Shown here piece after piece: positions 1 through 6,895 of a stretch of DNA of 6,942 nucleotides. The notes under the pieces were generated by a model. It saw only the letters and a program-made list of their open reading frames with translations. It ran no database searches and had not been told where the DNA came from. Both the position numbers and the translations under genes were made by a program. Source of the DNA: Flammeovirgaceae bacterium (GTDB taxonomy: Bacteria > Bacteroidota > Bacteroidia > Cytophagales > Cyclobacteriaceae); assembly GCA_003228395.1 (NCBI GenBank), contig QIDJ01000258.1:1-6942 (forward strand), given 5' to 3'. How positions within the stretch are numbered: the first letter of the stretch is position 1; each line of letters begins with the position of its first letter.

Positions 1-41
1 GATCCACTGACATCATTTCTTCGGGGAACGGTATCGAATCA
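1..41 (-). other. In-frame continuation of bamA beyond the TGA (partial 3' end)
   Basis: The codon at 41-39 on the minus strand is TGA. The same frame then reads F-D-T-V-P-R-R-N-D-V-S-G plus a partial TC (serine) codon at the window edge, with no further stop. From memory, Bacteroidota BamA proteins read W-x-Y-G-F-D at this point, then a short turn rich in P, G and S, then a final strand like QFHFxIGQ. TGA therefore stands where a glycine codon is expected, and one base change (GGA to TGA) would explain it. The missing part would hold the last barrel strand and the recognition signal for outer-membrane insertion. Confidence 0.7.
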
Positions 42-2636
42 ATAAGCCCAGTTTAGCCCGATAAGGCCGAATGCAGGCATAAAAATGCGGGCGCCGAAAC
101 CGGCAGACCGGTACAGATTGAATGGATCGAAGTACGCCCAGTTGTTCCAGTTGTTTCCGGCTTCAGCAAATCCGAGTACATAAATGGTTGCGGCCTGACC
201 TGTAGTGATCGGATACCGTAATTCGAGTGAGAATTTATTATAGATCGTACCTCCTTCAATTATCCCCTGTGTAATCGGGGTGGCGCTGAGATTGTAATTT
301 GGAGGCGTTAAAACATTATTTTCATATCCGCGCAGTCCGATTACATCCGTGCCCAGCAACCAGGAATTTATTCCTCCCGCTAATCCGTCCCCTCCAACAA
401 AAAAGCGTTCAAAAGGACCCACAGGTGCATTTTCACTGTATGAGCCAATAAATCCAAAATGCGCCCGCGACTCAAGCACCAGGTCTCCAAAAATGGCTAA
501 ATAGTGCTTAAAGTCAAGCATCCATTTGTGATATTCAACGTATTCAAACCGCTCTGAGTTGGTGGCGTTATCATAATCCAGGTTGTTCCAGAGCGAATAC
601 GGAGGGGTTAGGCTAAGTGAGAGCTGTACGAGCGATCCGGACCGGGGATACATGGGGTTATCCACACTGTTCCGGGCGATTGTGGTGGTGAATGTCAGGC
701 TTCGCGCATTGCCGTCAGGAAAACCAAGCGCATTAAATGTCCAGTTTTGAAAGCCGTAAATGGTATAGGAAACCGCTTCGTTCAGGGTAAAATAATTATC
801 GGGCCAGTTAAGCCTTTTACCGAAACCTACGGTGAGGGCGTCAACCGTGAGTGTACCGCGTGTTTCTTTCGTAAACGGATCAATATCTCGCTGCAGGGAA
901 TGATTCAGACTGATTGAAAAGGAATTGGGTTTTTTGCCCCCAAACCAGGGCTCGACAAATGTGAGCGAATAATTTTGAAATGCTCTGCCGTTAGCCTGCA
1001 TTCTGATTGATAGTTTTTGGCCGTCACCGACGGGTAGTGGCCTCCATTTATCAAAATGAGGTATGTTACGCAATGAAAAGTTGTTAAAACTCAGCCCTAG
1101 GGTACCCACAAACCCATAAAAACCACCCCAGCCACCTGAAAGCTCAACCTGATCACTTGGTCTTTCCACCAGGTTGTAAATCATGTCCACCGTACCGTCT
1201 TGTGGGTTCGGCACAGGTTTGATGTCGATTTGTTCAGGATCGAAGTAACCCATCTGCGCCAGCTGCTGATTATCACGGATCAGGTTTTGCCTGCTGAATT
1301 TTTGCCCGGGTATCGTACGTAATTCCCTCAGTATCACATGGTCATTGGTACGGTCGTTACCGTTTATGATCACTTTTCGCACGGTAGCCTGCGACCCTTC
1401 AAAAATTCGCATTTCAATATCAATAGAATTCCCGTCAACCCATTCAATCGGATCGATCCTGAAAAACAAGTAACCGTTGTCGAGATAAAGCCCTGAAATA
1501 TCTGTTCCCTGCGGATTGAAATTCAGCTTTTTTTCAAGTAATTCCTGGTCATATGTATCACCTTTTTTGATACCAAGTGCGTTACTAAGTGTAAAGTCTT
1601 TGTACACATAGTTGCCCGTCCATAGTATATTTCTGAAATAATACTTATGGCCTTCTTCCACATTTATCTTCAGAATCAGTGTACTTTCATCACGTTTGAT
1701 GATGGTATCTGAAACAATCCGCGCGTCCCGGTATCCTTTACTATTATAGTAATTTATCAGATTTTTCATATCTTCATCAAGCTGCGATTTCACATACTTC
1801 GAACCTTTGAAAATGTTAAGTTTTACTGTTCGTTGCAGCAATGTTTTCATATCCCCGCCGCTTACGTTACGCGTGGAATCGAAAAATTCGCCAAATTTTT
1901 TGGGTGTAATCGTGAAAATCTGATTGGCCAGTTCATTAAACAGGGTAAACCGTACCATTTCACCTGTTTTCTTAAGTTTTTTCCTAAGCTTGACGTCAGG
2001 GACTTCCTCATTTCCTGAAATCTGAATCTCATAAATTTTTACTTTGGACTTTTTGTCAACGTCAACATGAACGATCATGTGATTTTGTAAAACCGTATCT
2101 CTGATCTGGCTTATTTTAATGTCGGTGTACAAATATCCTTTTTCTTTAAAATATTTTTTTACGGTAAGTTGTGTGTTTTTGATAATTGCCTCCGTCAGAA
2201 TTTTTCCCCTGTACAGGCTTATGCTTTCTCCAATTTCTTTTTCAGCCGTTTTATTGAGTCCTGAAAATGTAAATTTCCGGAGTCGTGGTCTTTCGATTAA
2301 TTCGATTATTAGATAAATTTTCCCGTCTTCTATCTTTTCCTGATAAACAGACAAGTTGTCCACCAGCCCGTGTTTCCATAGTTTTTTGATGGCATCAGTG
2401 ATGTCCTGGCCGGGCACCTCTATGCGATCACCTACCTTTAATCCCGTAAGCGATATAAGTGTATTGGGATCGAGTATTTCACGCCCTGTTACCCGGATAC
2501 CGCCGATCTCAAATTCACGGGGTTGGGCATAGCTGATTTCTGTAGTTTCTGTTGTAGATGTTTTGCTCTGACGGATCTGAGCAAAGACCAAAGAACCGTT
2601 TAGGATTAATAATAATGCAAAAATCAGACTCCTCAT
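39..2636 (-). CDS. bamA: Outer membrane protein assembly factor BamA, ending at a premature stop
   Basis: BamA is the core subunit of the machine that folds and inserts beta-barrel proteins into the outer membrane. Residues 1-19 are a signal peptide with likely cleavage at VFA|QI. Five POTRA repeats follow at roughly 41-115, 118-195, 199-327, 331-412 and 418-492. The third carries an insert of about 50-60 residues (about 225-280) compared with E. coli, which I recall as usual in Cytophagales. The barrel starts near 497. It contains the DNPMYPRSG segment (659-667) and LRGY at 768-771, equivalent to the conserved VRGF/Y motif of loop 6. The ATG lies 13 bases after the uppS stop with no clear Shine-Dalgarno, so the two genes are probably co-transcribed. 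The frame stops with TGA after LNWAY, before the last barrel strand and C-terminal beta-signal. The open frame continues below position 39, so the true gene probably runs off the window. Family assignment is certain; the stop is the open question. Confidence 0.95.
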   Translation of the reverse strand: MRSLIFALLLILNGSLVFAQIRQSKTSTTETTEISYAQPREFEIGGIRVTGREILDPNTLISLTGLKVGDRIEVPGQDITDAIKKLWKHGLVDNLSVYQEKIEDGKIYLIIELIERPRLRKFTFSGLNKTAEKEIGESISLYRGKILTEAIIKNTQLTVKKYFKEKGYLYTDIKISQIRDTVLQNHMIVHVDVDKKSKVKIYEIQISGNEEVPDVKLRKKLKKTGEMVRFTLFNELANQIFTITPKKFGEFFDSTRNVSGGDMKTLLQRTVKLNIFKGSKYVKSQLDEDMKNLINYYNSKGYRDARIVSDTIIKRDESTLILKINVEEGHKYYFRNILWTGNYVYKDFTLSNALGIKKGDTYDQELLEKKLNFNPQGTDISGLYLDNGYLFFRIDPIEWVDGNSIDIEMRIFEGSQATVRKVIINGNDRTNDHVILRELRTIPGQKFSRQNLIRDNQQLAQMGYFDPEQIDIKPVPNPQDGTVDMIYNLVERPSDQVELSGGWGGFYGFVGTLGLSFNNFSLRNIPHFDKWRPLPVGDGQKLSIRMQANGRAFQNYSLTFVEPWFGGKKPNSFSISLNHSLQRDIDPFTKETRGTLTVDALTVGFGKRLNWPDNYFTLNEAVSYTIYGFQNWTFNALGFPDGNARSLTFTTTIARNSVDNPMYPRSGSLVQLSLSLTPPYSLWNNLDYDNATNSERFEYVEYHKWMLDFKHYLAIFGDLVLESRAHFGFIGSYSENAPVGPFERFFVGGDGLAGGINSWLLGTDVIGLRGYENNVLTPPNYNLSATPITQGIIEGGTIYNKFSLELRYPITTGQAATIYVLGFAEAGNNWNNWAYFDPFNLYRSAGFGARIFMPAFGLIGLNWAY

Positions 2637-2649
2637 TTTCTGCCCGTCA

Positions 2650-3384
2650 TCAGGTTTTTACGTGTTCACTAATTCTTCCAAAACGTCTGTCTCTCTTTTG
2701 GTATTCATTCAATGCTTCGATCAAATCAGCTTTCCGGAAATCAGGCCATAATTTTGGCGTGAAAAAGAGCTCGGTATAAGCAATTTGCCATAATAAAAAA
2801 TTACTTATGCGCATTTCGCCGCTTGTTCTGATCAGCAACTCCGGGTCGGGAATAAATTCGTTTAAATATTCCGATACGGTATTTACATCAATTGCATTAA
2901 TATCCAATTCTCCTGCACGTACGCTGGCTGCTATTTTTTTCACTGCCTCAGTCAGTTCCCATCTTCCGCTGTAGTTCAACGCCAGAATCAACGTCAACCC
3001 GTCATTGTGTCTGGTTTCATCCATTACTTCCAGCAACTCATTCTGGCAGGCTTCCGGAAGCAGTGAAATATCACCTATTGTTTTTAATCTAACATTGTTG
3101 TTTGTGAGTGTTTTTAACTCATTTCTAAGTGTAAAAACAAGAAGCTCCATTAACCCATTGACTTCCTTCCTGGGGCGGTTCCAGTTTTCGGTCGAAAATG
3201 CATAAAGTGTAAGGAATTTAATGCCTATTTCAGCACATCCTTCTGTAATCTCTCTTACGGCCTTAATCGCGTTTTTGTGACCGAAAATCCGGGCTGCTCC
3301 CCTGTTTTTTGCCCACCTCCCGTTGCCATCCATTATAACGGCAATATGAGTGGGTAAATTGTAGAATTCAGCGTTTTCTTTCAT
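2650..3384 (-). CDS. uppS: Isoprenyl transferase / undecaprenyl diphosphate synthase
   Basis: This cis-prenyltransferase condenses isopentenyl diphosphate onto farnesyl diphosphate to give C55 undecaprenyl diphosphate, the precursor of the lipid carrier for peptidoglycan and surface glycans. It is a soluble, usually dimeric enzyme acting at the inner membrane. At 244 residues it has the normal family length. The diagnostic motifs are present: HIAVIMDGNGRWAK at 13-26 with the catalytic aspartate D19, GH at 35-36, AFSTENWNRP at 62-71, and the C-terminal RTSGE at 186-190 followed by the LLWQ-AYTEL-F block ending at WPDF (213-216). The start is ATG with an AT-rich leader and no Shine-Dalgarno. 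It ends in two consecutive in-frame TGA codons, which shows that TGA serves as a stop here. It lies 13 bases upstream of bamA and 80 bases downstream of the PorG-like gene. The uppS-bamA pairing is common in Bacteroidota. Every active-site element I can identify is intact. Confidence 0.97.
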   Translation of the reverse strand: MKENAEFYNLPTHIAVIMDGNGRWAKNRGAARIFGHKNAIKAVREITEGCAEIGIKFLTLYAFSTENWNRPRKEVNGLMELLVFTLRNELKTLTNNNVRLKTIGDISLLPEACQNELLEVMDETRHNDGLTLILALNYSGRWELTEAVKKIAASVRAGELDINAIDVNTVSEYLNEFIPDPELLIRTSGEMRISNFLLWQIAYTELFFTPKLWPDFRKADLIEALNEYQKRDRRFGRISEHVKT

Positions 3385-3398
3385 AATAAAAAGATTAG

Positions 3399-3431
3399 CA
3401 AAATTAAGGGTATTTACCCGAAAAAATCCAA
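3399..3431 (-). promoter_or_regulatory. Candidate Bacteroidota-type promoter for uppS-bamA
   Basis: On the minus strand, TAATTTTG at 3406-3399 fits the Bacteroidota -7 consensus TAnnTTTG exactly. A TTG at 3431-3429 lies 22 bases upstream, within the accepted 17-23 base spacing for the -33 element. The box ends 14 bases before the uppS ATG, so the leader would be very short, about ten bases. A small inverted repeat, GGGTA-AA-TACCC (3419-3408), fills the spacer directly upstream of the -7 box and could bind a regulator. This is a pattern match in AT-rich DNA, where chance hits are easy. Confidence 0.4.
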
Positions 3432-3458
3432 TTATTTAAAATATTATGAATTCCGGAT
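3421..3458 (-). terminator. Possible weak terminator after the PorG-like gene
   Basis: Seven bases after the TAA of the PorG-like gene, the minus strand reads ATCC (3458-3455), a two-base GG bulge, AATT (3452-3449), an AT-rich loop, AATT (3433-3430) and GGAT (3429-3426), then runs into T's (to 3421). That gives a 4+4 base-pair stem followed by a T tract. The stem is weak and bulged, and its 3' arm overlaps the candidate uppS -33 element. If real, it would be leaky and would partly separate the barrel genes from uppS-bamA. Confidence 0.25.
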
Positions 3459-3464
3459 GGGGGG

Positions 3465-4157
3465 TTAATGGTAAGGAAAAGGACAGGGGATTCGGTAGAA
3501 AGCATAATTTAGCGTAATACCTGTAAAATAATAGGTGTCGTTATCATACCAGTTTCCGTACTGATAGTTTTTTTTAAGCGGGTCGCCTTCCGATACATTG
3601 TCAAGCCAGTCGGTAAAAAGTTTTCGTACACCAAATTCAAATCCTACCATCCACTTTGGATTGATAATATACTTCATGCCAAACCCAAGAGGAACAGCAG
3701 GCTGAAAACTGCTGTATGGCTCTGGTTTTTCTGCATTTCCTGATATCCCAAATAAGGCCAGACCACCTGTAAAATAGGGCGAAAACCGGGTCTTTGCGGA
3801 ACCGGATTTAAAATTAAGAAAATGGTATTCCATCATGATTGACAACTCTACGATGATGATACGGAATGAAGCATTGCGCTGTACAGCAAACGGATCGATG
3901 GGATTGTTCGCATCGCCTCCCAACAATATGCCGCCTGTAGCGGCATATCTCAGTGAAACATGATCGTTTATATTATGCCTGACGAAAAATGTACCTGCAG
4001 GTCTGTTTTGAAGTAATTTATATCCTCTCGCAAGGTCTCCGGTATAGGAAAGTCCTCCAAGACCAAATCCGATCTCATCGATCTGTGCGTTAACAGGTAT
4101 GGCGGCAACACCTGCATAAATAAGAATAATCGTTATGGTTCGGATAATGTATTTCAA
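3465..4157 (-). CDS. porG: PorG-like outer membrane beta-barrel protein (DUF6089 type), TTG start
   Basis: Residues 1-24 form a signal peptide (K2, R6, hydrophobic core, cleavage about VNA|Q). The mature part begins with the family motif E-x-G-x-GLG-GLSYTGDL (28-42). It continues with alternating hydrophobic strands, including RNASFR with ELS (94-106), SPYFTGGLALFG (126-137), VPLGFGMKY (155-163) and TDWLDNVS (182-189), and a closing strand YYFTGITLNYAFY (209-221). This suits a small barrel of about eight strands. In Porphyromonas gingivalis the gene just upstream of uppS and bamA encodes PorG, the type IX secretion barrel that connects the PorK/PorN ring to the outer membrane. Length and position match, so I infer PorG or a close relative. 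The start is TTG: no in-frame ATG lies between it and the upstream TAG, and the first internal ATG (M108) would lose the signal peptide. A GGAAA lies only three bases upstream, too close for a good Shine-Dalgarno. Fold is confident; T9SS role is moderate. Confidence 0.75.
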   Translation of the reverse strand: MKYIIRTITIILIYAGVAAIPVNAQIDEIGFGLGGLSYTGDLARGYKLLQNRPAGTFFVRHNINDHVSLRYAATGGILLGGDANNPIDPFAVQRNASFRIIIVELSIMMEYHFLNFKSGSAKTRFSPYFTGGLALFGISGNAEKPEPYSSFQPAVPLGFGMKYIINPKWMVGFEFGVRKLFTDWLDNVSEGDPLKKNYQYGNWYDNDTYYFTGITLNYAFYRIPCPFPYH

Positions 4158-4187
4158 AGATTTCCGGATGTTAGTTGTAAAGAAGAG

Positions 4188-5261
4188 CTACCTGTATTTA
4201 GCCTTGCGGAATGATCCTCCAAGAATATACGCAATCCGTATCTGTGTGAACAGAAGCAGATCATTATCTTTTGCATTACCCCGGATGTTGTCCGGATGTG
4301 TATCGCTACCGTATCCTGCAAAAACGTCGTATGTGTTTCCATCGGCTCCTATATATGTCTGATCACCGGTAAATGCATCAATAACGTTAAAATCCCTCTG
4401 TGTATTTGATTTAGCTGAAGTTAATTCTCTCGATCGGTCAGAAAGTTCTCTTGCCAGGTCGGAATCAAGTTCGCCAAGGTCAACATAGCTGGCGCTTACA
4501 TCATCAATATAATCGAAGAATAAAAAGCGTATTCCAAGCTGAAACGATAGATCCAATGCCTGGTTAAGCCGGTACCGTGCCCCGATTCCAAAGGGAATGG
4601 CTACCTGCAGGTTTTTGTATTGGTTGATATTATATTTATCACTATTCTGTCCTTCCGTGCCAAGAGGTTTGAGTTTTACCCATTGCCCGGCTTCGGCGAG
4701 CGTACTCTCCTGATTCACTTTAGCTTCAGGGTTGTGGTAAAATGCCGCAATTCCGATAAATGCATACGGTGTGAGCTTGACCCTGCTGATATAGGTGGCA
4801 TTATTTTCGAAGTAGTCCACCACAAACAATGCCGATAGCTCGTGTATTCTGTTTCTAAAACTCAGGTTCCGGATATATCTGAACACGGCATTTTCATCTG
4901 TGGGATCTGCGGACTTATAATCGGAGCCGCTTACCGTACCCCACGTATAGGCGGCTTCTACTGTATATCGGGGTCCGAACCGGTAGGAACCCCACAAGCT
5001 GAATCCCGGCCTGGTAAATGCAATATCAGTGCTCGCTGCACCACTTAGTGGCGACAGGTCGCCAAAATAATTCAGGGCATTGATTGAAAATCCAACCGTA
5101 GCGTATTGCTTCTGTTTTGTAAAAGAATTTTTATTTCCCTTGAATTTCGACATCTGTTTATTGTTTCTTTTAATTTTTTTCCGGTTAAATTGCGCCCACG
5201 AATTATCTGTTACCAGCGAAAAACTAATAAGAAACAGTAAAAAAAATAAGGCCTTTCTCAT
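4188..5261 (-). CDS. Larger DUF6089/PorG-related outer membrane barrel with basic N-terminal linker
   Basis: Residues 1-23 are a signal peptide (RK, hydrophobic run, cleavage about SWA|Q). Residues 27-51 form a linker with 11 Lys/Arg and no acidic residue, which would lie in the periplasm. The barrel part starts near 54 with the NYFGDLSP motif (64-71). RNLSFR with ELS (131-143), TPYAFIG (164-170), IPFGIGARY (222-230) and FDYIDDVS (249-256) follow. These align in the same order with the downstream 230-residue barrel, so the two are paralogues. This protein has an extra segment at about 260-335 with a charged, helix-like stretch (SDLARELSDRSREL, 267-280) and then a G/D/N-rich part. If the barrel has eight strands this would be the last external loop. 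The final strand is about 335-347. I recall similar long proteins in Cytophagales but no assigned function; a role near type IX secretion is only an inference. It ends with TAG, 30 bases before the next gene. Confidence 0.75.
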   Translation of the reverse strand: MRKALFFLLFLISFSLVTDNSWAQFNRKKIKRNNKQMSKFKGNKNSFTKQKQYATVGFSINALNYFGDLSPLSGAASTDIAFTRPGFSLWGSYRFGPRYTVEAAYTWGTVSGSDYKSADPTDENAVFRYIRNLSFRNRIHELSALFVVDYFENNATYISRVKLTPYAFIGIAAFYHNPEAKVNQESTLAEAGQWVKLKPLGTEGQNSDKYNINQYKNLQVAIPFGIGARYRLNQALDLSFQLGIRFLFFDYIDDVSASYVDLGELDSDLARELSDRSRELTSAKSNTQRDFNVIDAFTGDQTYIGADGNTYDVFAGYGSDTHPDNIRGNAKDNDLLLFTQIRIAYILGGSFRKAKYR

Positions 5262-5330
5262 GGATTACTAATAAGCCAACAATTCAAAAAATTAGACAAT
5301 ATTACCTATACAAATTATAATTAACAATAA

Positions 5331-6203
5331 TTAATTCCTGACATCCAATCCCCAGTTAAGTTTTTGTCGTAACGTATCAAAGTTACGGTATCCTTTCAAT
5401 TTCACAAGTTTGGCTTTAAACCCTTCTTTGCGGATGCTTAGCTTTGTGCCGGATGGGATTATCCGCGATCTGGAGTCCAGCGATATCATTACATTTTCTG
5501 CCCGGCCACTGATCTCAAATGTTATCCTGCTGGTTGCGGATAAAACCATGGGGCGGGCAGACAGATTGTGCGGCGCTACAGGGGTTAATATAAAATTATC
5601 CGAATGAGGCATAACTAAAGGTCCCCCGCAGCTTAACGAATAACCTGTTGACCCGGTGGGTGTGGCGGTTATTAAACCATCGGCCCAATAGGAATTCATA
5701 AACTCTGCATCAACATATGCATGTACTAAAATCATAGAGGAGGTATCCTTCTTTACTATGGTAAAATCATTAAGTGCAAAATTAAGGCCGTTAAATAAAT
5801 CCCCGGGATCATCCAGGTGTATCAGAATCCGCTCATCCAATTCAAAAGAATTATCAAAAATGGCCTGAATCGCCTCTTTTACATTATTCCTCGATATGGT
5901 TGCGAGGTAACCAAGTCGCCCGGTGTTTATTCCCAGTATGGGTGTTTCTGCCTTGTTTACATGTGTGAGCGCCTCCAGCAACGTGCCGTCTCCTCCTAAT
6001 GAAAAAAGAAAATCCAGCTTGATTCCGTCATCATCCTGAGCATAAATTTCGTATTTTCTGTTCAGGTGCGACAGCCTGAGAATTTCATCGAATTTTTCAG
6101 AGACGCGTATGGTTACTTTATGGCTTTCCAGCATGCGAAACACTTCATCTACAACAGTTCCTCCCCGTTTCTTAAAACTCTTGCCATGTACGCCTATTAT
6201 CAT
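5331..6203 (-). CDS. nadK: NAD kinase
   Basis: This cytoplasmic enzyme phosphorylates NAD to NADP using ATP and sets the NADP(H) pool. The 290 residues match the bacterial family length. The catalytic GGDGT loop is at 70-74, followed by LGINTGRLGYL (90-100), the NAD-binding Asn-acidic pair at N145-D146 (NE in many bacteria; ND is, from memory, usual in Bacteroidota), DTSSM (153-157), WADGLI with ATPTGSTGYSLSCGGP (173-195), and TPVAPH (207-212). All key motifs are intact. The N-terminus (IIGVHGKSF) suits the family and supports the ATG start. It begins 26 bases after the CBS gene stop, so the two are probably co-transcribed, and ends with TAA 69 bases before the larger barrel gene. That AT-rich gap contains TAATTTG, one base short of the -7 consensus, so I do not call a promoter there. 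Confidence 0.97.
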   Translation of the reverse strand: MIIGVHGKSFKKRGGTVVDEVFRMLESHKVTIRVSEKFDEILRLSHLNRKYEIYAQDDDGIKLDFLFSLGGDGTLLEALTHVNKAETPILGINTGRLGYLATISRNNVKEAIQAIFDNSFELDERILIHLDDPGDLFNGLNFALNDFTIVKKDTSSMILVHAYVDAEFMNSYWADGLITATPTGSTGYSLSCGGPLVMPHSDNFILTPVAPHNLSARPMVLSATSRITFEISGRAENVMISLDSRSRIIPSGTKLSIRKEGFKAKLVKLKGYRNFDTLRQKLNWGLDVRN

Positions 6204-6229
6204 TCAAAGGGATGTTTAAATGCTTAATG

Positions 6230-6895
6230 CTAAATATTCAGATACCTGAGAAGGATGTCAAGTCGCTCTTTATCTGCATCGATGACTTTAGGTTCCTGAA
6301 ATCGAGCGATTATTTTGTAGTCAAACCGTTCCAGCGTGGCTACAATATGGGATAAATTTATTTGATTTATTTTGATAGTAAGTTTTAATTTCTGTGGATC
6401 AGTACTGTCATCGCGTATGGTACTGCCCAAAATTTTAGCTCCTTCCCCTTCAATCAGCCGGCTGATTTCCGATAATGAGTAGTCTCTTGCATCCATCGAA
6501 AGCACAAGAATTGCACCCTGAGCCTGTACAGAAGCGGTTTGGGCAAAGGAAGAAATGGTGTCCTGCACCGTGATGACGCCACAATATTCCTGGTTTTGAT
6601 CCTGTACTGCAACAAGTTGTACGTTGTGATCAGAAGCTATTTTTATTACATCGTAAAAGTGCTGGTCAATGCTTACCACACAGTCAAGCCCGGTGAGTTC
6701 GAAAGAGGATACCATGTTGTCAATATTGTTGTCTTCAAGAATGATTTCCTCTGAAATAAGGCCAATGAATTTGTTGTTTTCAACCACCGGAAGTTGTTTG
6801 CACCTCATTTCTTCCATCCAGGAAATGGCTTTTGCTGCCGAATCGGACAATTTAAGTGGCGGGATCATGTGATTGATTAATTCCTCTGCAATCAT
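6230..6895 (-). CDS. CBS-pair protein with C-terminal ACT-like domain
   Basis: This is a probable cytoplasmic regulatory protein with no signal peptide or membrane segment. Two CBS motifs form the N-terminal half: about 5-56 (MIPP near the start, KQLPVVENNKFIGLISEE at 33-50) and about 71-117 (VQLVAVQDQNQEYCGVIT at 92-109). Such pairs usually bind adenosine nucleotides. Residues 126-200 follow a beta-alpha-beta-beta-alpha-beta pattern (GAILVLSM, a helix through SRLIEGEG, ILGSTI, LKLTIKI, a helix through VATLERF, then IIARF) that suggests an ACT-like ligand-binding fold. The layout resembles AcuB-type proteins. It lies just upstream of nadK, a pairing I recall from other Bacteroidota. Control of NAD kinase or sensing of adenylate or NAD status is an attractive guess without direct evidence. 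The 47 bases upstream show no full promoter match. Confidence 0.85.
   Translation of the reverse strand: MIAEELINHMIPPLKLSDSAAKAISWMEEMRCKQLPVVENNKFIGLISEEIILEDNNIDNMVSSFELTGLDCVVSIDQHFYDVIKIASDHNVQLVAVQDQNQEYCGVITVQDTISSFAQTASVQAQGAILVLSMDARDYSLSEISRLIEGEGAKILGSTIRDDSTDPQKLKLTIKINQINLSHIVATLERFDYKIIARFQEPKVIDADKERLDILLRYLNI

Noticed and set aside
1..4. Window begins with GATC, suggesting a Sau3AI-type clone end
   Set aside because: A four-base match is too common to be evidence; it only adds to caution about sequence quality near the edge.
1848..1980. Long insert in the third POTRA repeat of BamA as a possible novel domain
   Set aside because: From memory, Cytophagales BamA proteins commonly carry an insert here, so it is a lineage feature.
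4135..4362. Plus-strand open frame of 75 codons across the two barrel genes
   Set aside because: It lies opposite two well-supported genes, has no recognisable domain, and looks like a shadow. The same holds for the other short plus-strand frames.
5262..5330. Possible promoter in the AT-rich gap between nadK and the larger barrel gene
   Set aside because: The closest boxes (TAATTTG, TAATTTTTTG) have the wrong internal spacing for TAnnTTTG, and no well-placed -33 element goes with them.
5765..5770. Asp instead of Glu in the Asn-acidic pair of NAD kinase (N145-D146)
   Set aside because: As I recall, ND is the usual form in Bacteroidota NAD kinases and the surrounding motifs are intact, so it is not a defect.
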